Shown here: positions 14,524-22,113 of the stretch, one piece after another
Numbering within the stretch: position 1 is the stretch's first letter
Layout: the number at the start of each line of letters is the position of its first letter
Assembly (NCBI RefSeq): GCF_003590945.1
Contig: NZ_QYUK01000016.1
Coordinates: 186,001-250,000 of the forward strand
DNA: 64,000 nt
Direction: 5' to 3'
Source of the DNA: Oleomonas cavernae
Lineage (GTDB): Bacteria > Pseudomonadota > Alphaproteobacteria > Zavarziniales > Zavarziniaceae
Notes under the pieces: model-generated
Databases searched by the model: none
The model's input: the letters and a program-made list of their open reading frames with translations, nothing else
Told to the model about the DNA's origin: nothing
Position numbers and translations under genes: made by a program

Positions 14524-15779
14524 TGGGTGAACCCGAGAAACCCTTTGCCATCCGGGCCGGCTTCATCCCGCTGCTGGACGCCGCCATCCTGATCATCGCC
14601 AAGATCCGCGGCTTCGCCGAGGAGGAGGGCATCGAACTCACCCTGATCCGCGAAGCCTCGTGGGCCAGCATCAGGGACCGGCTGGCGCTGGGCCATTTCG
14701 ACGTCGCCCATATGCTGGCGCCGATGCCGATCGCCGCCTCCCTGGGCCTGACCCCGTTCGGCGGCTCGGTGATCACGCCCATGTGCATGGGGCTGGGCGG
14801 CAACGCGGTCACGGTCTCCAACGCGGTCTGGCACGGCATGAACATGGCCGGTGCCGACAACAGCGGCGACCCCATGACCATGGCCGTGGCCCTGCGCAGC
14901 GTGGTGGAAAGCCGCAAGGCTTCGGCCAAGCCGCCGCTGACCTTCGCCGTGGTCCACCCCTATTCCAGCCACAATTATGAACTGCGCTACTGGCTGGCGG
15001 CGGCCGGGATCGACCCGCGCGTCGATATCGGGCTGACCGTGGTGCCGCCGCCCTACATGGCCGATGCCCTGGCCGGCGGCCACATCGACGGCTATTGCGT
15101 GGGCGAGCCGTGGAACAGCGCCGCCGTGGTGGCCGGCGTCGGCCACATCGTCACCACCACCACGGCCATCTGGCGCTCCAGCCCCGAGAAGGTGCTGGGC
15201 ATGCGCAGCGATTGGGCCGACCAGAACCCGGAAGCCGCCGCCGCCCTGCTGCGGGCCATGCACCGGGCCTCGCTGTGGTGCGACTCGCCCAAGAACACCC
15301 AGGAAATGGTCGAGTTGCTGTCGACGCCCAGCTACCTCGATGTCGCCCAGTCGACGCTCATGGCCGGCCTGACCGGGCGGATCGCCCTGGGCGCCGGGCA
15401 GCCGCAACTGGTGCCCGAGTTCCGTTCCTTCGCGCGCCGCGCCGCCACCTTCCCCTGGATCAGCCACGGCCTGTGGTTCTTCAGCCAGATGGTGCGCTGG
15501 GGCCAGCTCGAGCTGACGCCGGCCACGCTCGAGACCGTGCGCCGCTGCATTCGCCCGGACCTGTACCGCAAGGCCCTGGGGCCGTTGGGCGTCGCCCTGC
15601 CCAACGCCAGCTCGAAAGTCGAAGGGGCGCTGACCATGGAGACGCCGGTGGCCACGGCCAACGGCCGGCTGTTCCTGGGGCCTGACGGCTTCTTCGACGG
15701 CCTGGTCTTCGACCCCGACCGGATCGAGGACTATGTCGCCGCCTTTGCCATCCGCGGGCCGAGCGCGATCAGCGACTGA
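14523..15779 (+). CDS. nasS: Nitrate/nitrite sensor NasS (NrtA/CmpA-like, cytoplasmic)
   Basis: About 418 residues, related to the nitrate-binding protein NrtA but without a signal peptide: it begins MGEPEKPFAIRAGFIPLLDA. Shared features are EASWASIRDRLALGHFDVAH, LAPMPIAASLGL, VVPPPYMADALAGGHIDGYC and VGEPWNSAAV. The lack of an export signal and coupling to nasT (TGATG overlap) mark it as the NasS sensor, which binds nitrate or nitrite and then releases NasT. A GTG at 14520 is an alternative start. Confidence 0.9.
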   Translation: MGEPEKPFAIRAGFIPLLDAAILIIAKIRGFAEEEGIELTLIREASWASIRDRLALGHFDVAHMLAPMPIAASLGLTPFGGSVITPMCMGLGGNAVTVSNAVWHGMNMAGADNSGDPMTMAVALRSVVESRKASAKPPLTFAVVHPYSSHNYELRYWLAAAGIDPRVDIGLTVVPPPYMADALAGGHIDGYCVGEPWNSAAVVAGVGHIVTTTTAIWRSSPEKVLGMRSDWADQNPEAAAALLRAMHRASLWCDSPKNTQEMVELLSTPSYLDVAQSTLMAGLTGRIALGAGQPQLVPEFRSFARRAATFPWISHGLWFFSQMVRWGQLELTPATLETVRRCIRPDLYRKALGPLGVALPNASSKVEGALTMETPVATANGRLFLGPDGFFDGLVFDPDRIEDYVAAFAIRGPSAISD

Positions 15780-15787
15780 TGGCCCCT

Positions 15788-15896
15788 GTCGTCATTCCGG
15801 CGAAGGCCGGAATCCATGGCAGGGGCAGGCGAGATCTGTCCGGCAAGGTCTCGTCTCGCACTACGATGGATTCCGGCCTTCGCCGGAATGACGATA
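15788..15896. repeat. Intergenic inverted repeat, family A
   Basis: GTCATTCCGGCGAAGGCCGG on the left and its reverse complement on the right, with about 45 unique bases between. It is a variant of the repeat at 5487-5617 with TTCC in place of TCCC. It begins 9 bases after the nasS stop and may end that transcript. Confidence 0.8.
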
Positions 15897-15938
15897 GAGC
15901 GGGTGAGGCATTCTTATAGTTCGCTCAGAAATGACGCG

Positions 15939-15957
15939 CTGCACAATTTTTTAGCAG
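15939..15957. promoter_or_regulatory. Possible NtrC-type enhancer site
   Basis: CTGCACAATTTTTTAGCAG has the GC-N11-GC spacing of NtrC sites and lies about 145 bases before the predicted sigma-54 start. The half-sites are not full consensus, so this is tentative. Confidence 0.3.
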
Positions 15958-16065
15958 CCCGCTGGCCAATAAGGCATCACTGCGCCGCGAGGCGGCAACT
16001 GCTGCGCCCCGGCACCCGCTGCCTAACCCCCTGATATCGAACGAAAAACCCGATCGTCGCCCACT

Positions 16066-16081
16066 TGGCACGCTGTGTGCA
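16066..16081 (+). promoter_or_regulatory. Sigma-54 (-24/-12) promoter of the nrt-nir-nas operon
   Basis: TGGCACGCTGTGTGCA matches TGGCACG-N4-TTGCW with one mismatch, with the invariant GG and GC 12 bases apart. Transcription would start about 12 bases downstream, near 16093, just before the first ANTAR hairpin at 16095. RpoN with NtrC is the usual nitrogen-limitation input for assimilatory nitrate genes. Confidence 0.75.
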
Positions 16082-16094
16082 GTGAATAGGGTGC

Positions 16095-16143
16095 GAGCCA
16101 ACGATGGCTCAACCTCCCGGTCAGGCCAATGGCGGCAGACCGG
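16095..16143 (+). promoter_or_regulatory. ANTAR two-hairpin RNA motif (NasT target)
   Basis: Hairpin 1 is GAGCC-AACGAT-GGCTC (16095-16110). Hairpin 2 is CCGGTC, AG, GCC-AATGGC-GGC, A, GACCGG (16117-16143). Both have hexaloops with A at position 1 and G at position 4, the defining feature of ANTAR targets, and are separated by 6 bases. They begin at the predicted transcription start and precede the terminator at 16202-16268. Confidence 0.85.
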
Positions 16144-16201
16144 CGATCGCCCTTCCGGGCACCGACTTTAGAACATCTGGCCCAGAGTTGGGCACGTGGC
16201 A

Positions 16202-16268
16202 GCGCTGCCGACGGAACTGTACCGATTACCAAATCGGTTCCGGTTTTCAGTCGTGCGGCGCTTTTTTT
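16202..16268 (+). terminator. Leader terminator (attenuator) upstream of nrtA
   Basis: GCGCTGCCGAC (16202-16212) pairs with GTCGTGCGGCGC (16250-16261) with one bulged base, followed by TTTTTTT (16262-16268). The large loop holds an inner hairpin ACCGATT-ACCA-AATCGGT. It ends 42 bases before the nrtA start, so it would stop transcription unless NasT acts on the upstream hairpins. Confidence 0.82.
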
Positions 16269-16310
16269 ATGCCTGTTTTGCGCAGGCGGGGCTTCGAGAA
16301 GGAACGGGCA

Positions 16311-17606
16311 GTGAGCAAGATCGTTACACGCAGCATCAATCGCCGCGACCTCCTCAAGGTCTCGAGCACCGCCGCCCTGCTGGGCGCCGTCGGCGCGGCC
16401 TTCCCGCGCGGCGTCTTTGCCGAGGGCGCAGGCCCCGAGACCCCCAAGGCGACGCTGGGCTTCATCGCCCTGACCGACAGCGCGCCGCTGATCATCGCCA
16501 AGGAAAAAGGCCTCTACGCCAAATACGGCATGACCGAGGTCACCGTGGGCAAGCAGGCCTCGTGGGGCGCCACCCGCGACAACCTCGAGCTGGGCTCGGC
16601 CGGCGGCGGCATCGACGGCGCCCATATCCTGTCGCCCATGCCCTACCTGATTTCGACCGGCAAGATCACCAAGGGCAACGCGCCCCTGCCCATGTACCTG
16701 CTCTCGCGCCTCAACATCAACGGCCAGTGCATCTCGGTCGCCGGCGCCTACAAGGGCCTTGGCATCGGCACCCAGGCGGCCGCGCTGAAGGATGCCTTCG
16801 CCAAGGCCAAGGCCGAAGGCAAGGAAGTTAAGTGCGCGGTTACCTTCCCCGGCGGCACCCACGACCTGTGGATGCGCTACTGGCTGGCGGCCAATGGCAT
16901 CGATCCCAACAAGGATGTCTCGACCATCGTCGTGCCGCCGCCCCAGATGGTGGCCAACATGAAGGTCAACACCATGGAAGCCTTCTGCGTGGGCGAGCCG
17001 TGGAACGCCCAGCTCGTCAACCAGGGCATCGGCTTTTCCGCCCTGACCACCGGCGAGCTGTGGGGCAATCACCCCGAAAAGGCCTTCGCCATGCGGGCCG
17101 ACTGGGTCGACGCCAACCCCAAGGCGGCCAAGGCCCTGCTGATGGCCGTCCAGGAAGCCGCGCAATGGTGCGACAAGCCCGAGAACAAGGAAGAGATGTG
17201 CTCCATCGTCGGCGGCCGTGACTATTTCAAGGTGCCGGTCGAGGACATTCTGGGCCGCGCCAAGGGCGAGATCGATTACGGCGACGGCCGCAAGGTGACC
17301 GACAGCCCGCACATCATGAAGTACTGGAACGACTTCGCCTCCTATCCCTGGCCCAGCCACGACCTGTGGTTCCTGACCGAGGATATCCGCTGGGGTTACC
17401 TGCCGGCCGACCTGGACACCAAGGCCCTGGTGGCCAAGGTGAACCGTGAGGATCTGTGGCGTGACGCGGCGGCGGCCATCGGGGCGCCGGCGGCGGAAAT
17501 CCCGACCTCCAAGTCACGCGGAGTCGAGACCTTCTTCGACGGCAAGACCTTCGACCCGGCCGATCCGGCCGCCTATCTCGCCAGCCTGGCCATCAAGGCC
17601 GTGTAA
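16311..17606 (+). CDS. nrtA: Nitrate ABC transporter substrate-binding protein
   Basis: 431 residues from the GTG at 16311, chosen because AAGGAA lies 7-12 bases upstream and it gives a compact Tat signal: INRRDLLKVSSTAALLGAVG with cleavage near VFA. The mature part has the NrtA/CmpA pattern (TLGFIALTDSAPLIIAKEKG, KQASWGATRDNLELGSAGGG, FCVGEPWNAQLVNQGIGFSA). It binds nitrate or nitrite in the periplasm for NrtBC. It is close to NasS in sequence but exported. It is first in the nrtABC-nirBD-nasA-cobA operon, under the sigma-54 promoter and NasT attenuator. An ATG at 16270 would be an alternative start within the terminator region. Confidence 0.93.
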   Translation: MSKIVTRSINRRDLLKVSSTAALLGAVGAAFPRGVFAEGAGPETPKATLGFIALTDSAPLIIAKEKGLYAKYGMTEVTVGKQASWGATRDNLELGSAGGGIDGAHILSPMPYLISTGKITKGNAPLPMYLLSRLNINGQCISVAGAYKGLGIGTQAAALKDAFAKAKAEGKEVKCAVTFPGGTHDLWMRYWLAANGIDPNKDVSTIVVPPPQMVANMKVNTMEAFCVGEPWNAQLVNQGIGFSALTTGELWGNHPEKAFAMRADWVDANPKAAKALLMAVQEAAQWCDKPENKEEMCSIVGGRDYFKVPVEDILGRAKGEIDYGDGRKVTDSPHIMKYWNDFASYPWPSHDLWFLTEDIRWGYLPADLDTKALVAKVNREDLWRDAAAAIGAPAAEIPTSKSRGVETFFDGKTFDPADPAAYLASLAIKAV

Positions 17607-17630
17607 TCAGACCAGTTGGAAGGCTTACCC

Positions 17631-18505
17631 ATGACCGTCCATAGTGACCAGCTTGCCAAACTCCTCGAGGAGCCGGTGCGCAAGCCGCTGATCGATGCAG
17701 CGCTCCTCGCCAAGGCGGGGGCATGGCTGAAGCGCAAGGCCATCAACCTGGCCCCGCCGGTCGTGATGCTGATCCTGCTGTTCGGCCTGTGGGAGATTCT
17801 GTGCCGGGGGCCGGTGCCCCCCTGCCGCCCCCCTCCAAGGTCATCGCCGATACCTGGGAACTGATCATCGATCCGTTCTACGACAACGGCGGCACCGACG
17901 TCGGGCTGTTCTGGCAGATCGCCGCCAGCCTCACCCGGGTCGCGGAGGGTTTCGCGATCTCGGCCGTCGCCGGCATCCTGCTGGGGGTGCTGATCGGCCA
18001 GTCGTCGCTGGCCTTCCGTGGCCTCGACCCGATCTTCCAGGTCCTGCGCACGGTGCCGCCGCTGGCTTGGCTGCCCTTGTCGCTGGCCGCCTTCCAGTCG
18101 GCCAATCCCTCGGCCATCTTCGTCATCGCCATCACGTCGGTGTGGCCGATCATCCTCAACACCGCGGTCGGTATCCGCAACATCCCGCAGGACTATCGCA
18201 ACGTCGCCAAGGTGCTGCGCCTGTCGGGCCCGGAATTCTTCTTCAAGATCATGCTGCCGGCGACCGTGCCCTTCATGTTCACCGGCCTGCGCATCGGCAT
18301 CGGCCTGTCGTGGCTGGCCATCGTCGCGGCGGAAATGCTGATCGGCGGCGTCGGCATCGGCTTCTTCATCTGGGATGCCTGGAATTCCTCGCTGATCAGC
18401 GAAATCATCATCGCCCTGATCGCGGTCGGCCTGGTCGGCTTCGTGCTGGACCGGCTGATCGGGGCCTTGGGCAACCGCCTCGGCGGCAGCTACAGCCAAC
18501 GGTAA
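17631..18505 (+). CDS. nrtB: Nitrate ABC transporter permease, apparent -1 frameshift
   Basis: About 291 residues if one base is restored near 17805-17830, where the frame of ILLFGLWEILCRGP switches to GAPLPPPSKVIADTWELIID inside a G/C-rich stretch. Downstream are membrane segments (VAEGFAISAVAGILLGVLIG, LSWLAIVAAEMLIGGVGIGF, IIIALIAVGLVGFVLDRLIG) and the cytoplasmic EAA-type loop YRNVAKVLRLSGPEFFFKIM that contacts the ATPase. Start: ATG at 17631 with GGAAGG upstream. It lies between nrtA and nrtC in the operon. An operon with an intact importer fits better with a sequencing error than with a dead permease. Confidence 0.88.
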
Positions 18506-18516
18506 GGAGTAGCGTC

Positions 18517-19317
18517 ATGGCAAGCCATCTTTCGATCGAGCAGGTCGGCGTCACCTTCAAGACCGAGCGCGGATCCTATGTCGCCCTGCGCGATGTCGAC
18601 CTCAAGGTCGCCCAGGGTGAATACATCGCCATCATCGGCCACTCGGGCTGCGGCAAGTCGACCTTGCTGAACCTCGTCGCCGGCTTGCTGCAGGTTACCA
18701 CCGGCGCCATCCTGCTGGACGACAAGGAAGTCTCGCAGCCCGGCCCCGACCGCGCCGTGGTGTTCCAGAACCACTCGCTGCTGCCCTGGCTGACCGTTTA
18801 CGACAATGTCCGCCTCGCCGTGGACAAGGTGCATGGCAAGACCAAGAACAAGGCGGAACGCCATGCCTGGACCATGGAAAACCTGAAGCTGGTCGGCATG
18901 GATCACGCCGCCCAGCGCCACCCGAACGAGATTTCGGGCGGCATGAAGCAGCGCGTGGGCATCGCCCGGGCCCTGGCCATGGAACCCAAAGTGTTGTTGC
19001 TGGACGAGCCTTTCGGCGCGCTCGACGCGCTGACCCGCGCCCAGCTCCAGGACAAGGTGATGGAGATCCAGACGCGGCTGAACAATACCGTGCTGATGAT
19101 CACCCACGACGTCGACGAGGCGGTCCTGCTGGCCGATCGCATCGTCATGATGACCAACGGCCCGGCCGCCACCATCGGCGAAGTGCTGACGGTGGACCTG
19201 CCCCGGCCGCGCAACCGCCTGGCCCTGGCCGGCAACCCGACCTATATCGCCGCCCGCGCCGGGGTGATGGAATTCCTCTATGCCCGCCACGCCATGAACA
19301 AGGTGGAGGCCGCCTGA
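18517..19317 (+). CDS. nrtC: Nitrate ABC transporter ATP-binding protein
   Basis: 266 residues. Walker A is GHSGCGKST, the Q-loop is VVFQNHSLLPWLTVYDNV, the signature is ISGGMKQR, Walker B is VLLLDEPFGALDALTR and the switch His is in LMITHDVDEAVLLADRIVMM. The sequence fits the NrtD/SsuB/TauB group, and the operon position makes nitrate the substrate. It has no C-terminal NrtA-like fusion as in cyanobacterial NrtC. Start: ATG at 18517 with AAGGAG at 18504-18509. It ends 1 base before nirB begins. Confidence 0.93.
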   Translation: MASHLSIEQVGVTFKTERGSYVALRDVDLKVAQGEYIAIIGHSGCGKSTLLNLVAGLLQVTTGAILLDDKEVSQPGPDRAVVFQNHSLLPWLTVYDNVRLAVDKVHGKTKNKAERHAWTMENLKLVGMDHAAQRHPNEISGGMKQRVGIARALAMEPKVLLLDEPFGALDALTRAQLQDKVMEIQTRLNNTVLMITHDVDEAVLLADRIVMMTNGPAATIGEVLTVDLPRPRNRLALAGNPTYIAARAGVMEFLYARHAMNKVEAA

Positions 19318-19318
19318 G

Positions 19319-21769
19319 ATGAGCCCGAAACTTGTCGTCATCGGCAACGGCATGGCGGCCGGCCGGGTGCTGGAGCACCTGACCGACGATGCGCCCGAGG
19401 CCTACCAGATCACCGTGTTCGGCGCCGAACCGCGGGTGAACTACAACCGGATCCTGCTCTCGCCCGTGCTGTCGGGCGAGAAGACATTCGACGAGATCGT
19501 CACCCATGACGATGCCTGGTATGCGGCGCGCAGTATCGACTTGCTGAAGGGCAAGGAGATCGTTGCGATCGACCGTGCGGCAAAGACCGTGCAGGCCAAG
19601 GACGGGAGCGTAACGCCTTACGACAAGCTGCTGGTGGCGACCGGCAGCCTGCCCTTCATCGTCCCCGTGCCGGGCAAGGACCTGCCCGGCGTGGTCGCCT
19701 ACCGCGACCTCGACGATGTCAACACCATGCTGGCCGCGGCGCAGCACGGCGGCAGCGCCGTCGTCGTCGGCGGCGGCCTGCTGGGCCTGGAGGCCGCGGC
19801 AGGCCTGAAGATGCGCGGCATGGACGTGACCGTGCTGCACCTGATGCCGACCCTGATGGAGCGCCAGCTCGATCCGGCCGCCGGCCACCTGCTGAAGAAG
19901 GCCATGGAGGCGCGGGGCATCCGCGTCATCACCAAGGCCAATACCCACGCCATCGTCGGCGACGGCAAGGTCGAGGCGGTGCGCCTCGACGACGGCACGG
20001 AAATCCCGGCCGACATCGTGGTCATGGCCGTGGGCATCCGCCCCAATTCGGGCCTGGCCAAAGCGGCGGGCCTGGAGGTCGGCCGCGGGCTGAAGGTCGA
20101 CGACCACATGGTGACCTCGGACCCAGACGTGCTGGCGGTGGGCGAATGCGCCGAACATCGCGGCCAGTGCTACGGCCTGGTGGCGCCCCTGTTCGAAATG
20201 GCCAAGGTGGTCGCCGCCCAGCTCAACGGCGATACCAGCGCCGCCTACACCGGCTCGGTCACCTCGACCAAGCTGAAGGTGACCGGGGTCGACCTGTTCT
20301 CGGCCGGCGATTTCGCCGAGGGCGAGGACCGGGAGGAGATCGTGCTGCGCGACGCGGCGCGGGGCATCTACAAGCGCCTGGTGCTGCAGGACGACCGCAT
20401 CATCGGCGCGGTGATGTACGGCGAGACCGCGGATGGCGGCTGGTTCCTCGACCTGCTGCGCAAGGCGACCTGCATCGCCGACATGCGCGACACCCTGATC
20501 TTCGGCCAAGGGTACGTGGGCGGTGCCGCCCTGGACCCTATGGCGGCCGTTGCAGCCTTGCCGGATGAGGCAGAGATCTGCGGTTGCAACGGCGTATGCA
20601 AGGGCAAGATCACTTCGACCATCACCGCCAAGGGCCTGACCACGCTGGACGGCGTGCGCGCCCACACCAAGGCCTCCGCCTCATGCGGCTCATGCACCGG
20701 CCTGGTGGAACAATTGATGTCGCTCACCCTGGGCGACCAGTTCAACCGCGCGGCGGTGCAGCCGATGTGCGCCTGCACCGAGCTCGGCCATGACGACGTC
20801 CGCCGCCTGATCATCGCCAAGGATCTGAAGACGATCCCGGCGGTGATGCAGGAATTGGAGTGGAAGACCTCGTGCGGCTGTGCCAAGTGCCGGCCGGCGC
20901 TGAACTACTACCTGCTCGCCGCCTGGCCGGGCGAGTATGTCGACGACAACCAGTCGCGCTTCATCAACGAGCGGGTCCACGCCAATATCCAGAAGGACGG
21001 CACCTATTCCGTCGTACCGCGCATGTGGGGCGGCATCACCAACCCGCGCGAACTGCGGGCCATTGCCGATGTCGCCGACAAATTCGCCATCCCCACGGTG
21101 AAGGTCACCGGGGGCCAGCGCATCGACCTCCTGGGCGTGAAGAAGCAGGACCTGCCTGCCGTCTGGGCCGATCTCAACGCCGCCGGCATGGTCTCGGGCC
21201 ATGCCTATGGCAAGGCCCTGCGCACGGTGAAGACCTGCGTGGGCACCGACTGGTGCCGCTTCGGCACCCAGGATTCGACCGGCCTTGGCATCCGCATCGA
21301 GAAATTCATGTGGGGCTCGTGGACCCCGGCCAAGGTGAAGATGGCGGTCTCGGGCTGCCCGCGCAATTGCGCCGAGGCGACCTGCAAGGATGTCGGCGTG
21401 ATCTGCGTCGATTCCGGTTACGACATCCACTTTGCCGGGGCCGCGGGCCTCGACATCAAGGGCACGGAAGTGCTGACCCATGTCGACACGGAAGACGAGG
21501 CGCTGGCCGTCATCGTGGCCCTGACCCAGCTCTACCGCGAGCAGGCACGCTACCTCGAGCGTATCTACAAGTGGACCAAGCGGGTGGGGATCGAGTCGAT
21601 CCGCGCCGCCGTGGTCGACGACCTGGAACGCCGCCAGGCCCTGTTCGACCGCTTCGTCTATTCGCAGAAGTTCGCCCAGGTCGACCCCTGGGCCGAGCGG
21701 GTGGCCGGCGCCGAGGCGCACGAGTTCCGCCCCATGGCACACTTCGAACCCCGGGAGGCCGCAGAATGA
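19319..21769 (+). CDS. nirB: NAD(P)H nitrite reductase, large subunit
   Basis: 816 residues. It starts with an FAD/NAD-binding oxidoreductase (KLVVIGNGMAAGRVLEHL, AVVVGGGLLGLEAAAGLKMR). Next come [2Fe-2S] BFD-like segments (EICGCNGVCKGKI, SCGSCTGLVEQL, TSCGCAKCRPALNYY). The siroheme/[4Fe-4S] reductase half follows, with cluster ligands in VKTCVGTDWCRFGT and SGCPRNCAEATCKDVG. It reduces nitrite to ammonium with electrons from NADH in the cytoplasm, together with NirD. The nirD ATG overlaps its stop. CobA at the operon end supplies the siroheme precursor. Confidence 0.96.
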   Translation: MSPKLVVIGNGMAAGRVLEHLTDDAPEAYQITVFGAEPRVNYNRILLSPVLSGEKTFDEIVTHDDAWYAARSIDLLKGKEIVAIDRAAKTVQAKDGSVTPYDKLLVATGSLPFIVPVPGKDLPGVVAYRDLDDVNTMLAAAQHGGSAVVVGGGLLGLEAAAGLKMRGMDVTVLHLMPTLMERQLDPAAGHLLKKAMEARGIRVITKANTHAIVGDGKVEAVRLDDGTEIPADIVVMAVGIRPNSGLAKAAGLEVGRGLKVDDHMVTSDPDVLAVGECAEHRGQCYGLVAPLFEMAKVVAAQLNGDTSAAYTGSVTSTKLKVTGVDLFSAGDFAEGEDREEIVLRDAARGIYKRLVLQDDRIIGAVMYGETADGGWFLDLLRKATCIADMRDTLIFGQGYVGGAALDPMAAVAALPDEAEICGCNGVCKGKITSTITAKGLTTLDGVRAHTKASASCGSCTGLVEQLMSLTLGDQFNRAAVQPMCACTELGHDDVRRLIIAKDLKTIPAVMQELEWKTSCGCAKCRPALNYYLLAAWPGEYVDDNQSRFINERVHANIQKDGTYSVVPRMWGGITNPRELRAIADVADKFAIPTVKVTGGQRIDLLGVKKQDLPAVWADLNAAGMVSGHAYGKALRTVKTCVGTDWCRFGTQDSTGLGIRIEKFMWGSWTPAKVKMAVSGCPRNCAEATCKDVGVICVDSGYDIHFAGAAGLDIKGTEVLTHVDTEDEALAVIVALTQLYREQARYLERIYKWTKRVGIESIRAAVVDDLERRQALFDRFVYSQKFAQVDPWAERVAGAEAHEFRPMAHFEPREAAE

Positions 21770-22113
21770 CCGCCTATACCCCTCACGACTGGATCGATGT
21801 CGGCGCGGTCGAGGACGTGCCCCTGCGCGGCGCCCGTGTCGTCCACACCGCCAGCGGCGATATCGCGGTGTTCCGCACCGGCGAAGGCAAGATCTTCGCC
21901 CTGCGCGACCGCTGCCCCCACAAGAACGGCCCCCTGAGCCAGGGCATCGTCCACGACGACGGCGTCACCTGCCCCTTGCACAACTGGGTGATCGACCTCG
22001 CCACCGGCCAGGCACGCGGCGCCGATGTCGGCTGCACCGGCGTCATCCCGGTGCGGGCCGAGCGCGGCCGCATCCATCTGGGCGTTGCCGCCCTGGCCGG
22101 GCGCGTCGCCTGA
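21766..22113 (+). CDS. nirD: Nitrite reductase small subunit, Rieske type
   Basis: 115 residues with a Rieske-like fold. The cluster segments are CPHKNGPLSQG and CPLHNWVIDLATG, giving Cys-x-His and Cys-x2-His ligands, so this NirD can bind a [2Fe-2S] cluster, unlike the enterobacterial type that lost the ligands. It forms the NirBD enzyme. It overlaps nirB (ATGA) and nasA (TGATG), which indicates translational coupling. Confidence 0.9.
   Translation: MTAYTPHDWIDVGAVEDVPLRGARVVHTASGDIAVFRTGEGKIFALRDRCPHKNGPLSQGIVHDDGVTCPLHNWVIDLATGQARGADVGCTGVIPVRAERGRIHLGVAALAGRVA

Noticed and set aside
16104-16310. Earlier start of NrtA inside the leader
   Set aside because: It would translate the ANTAR hairpins and terminator and would place the Tat motif far from the N-terminus.
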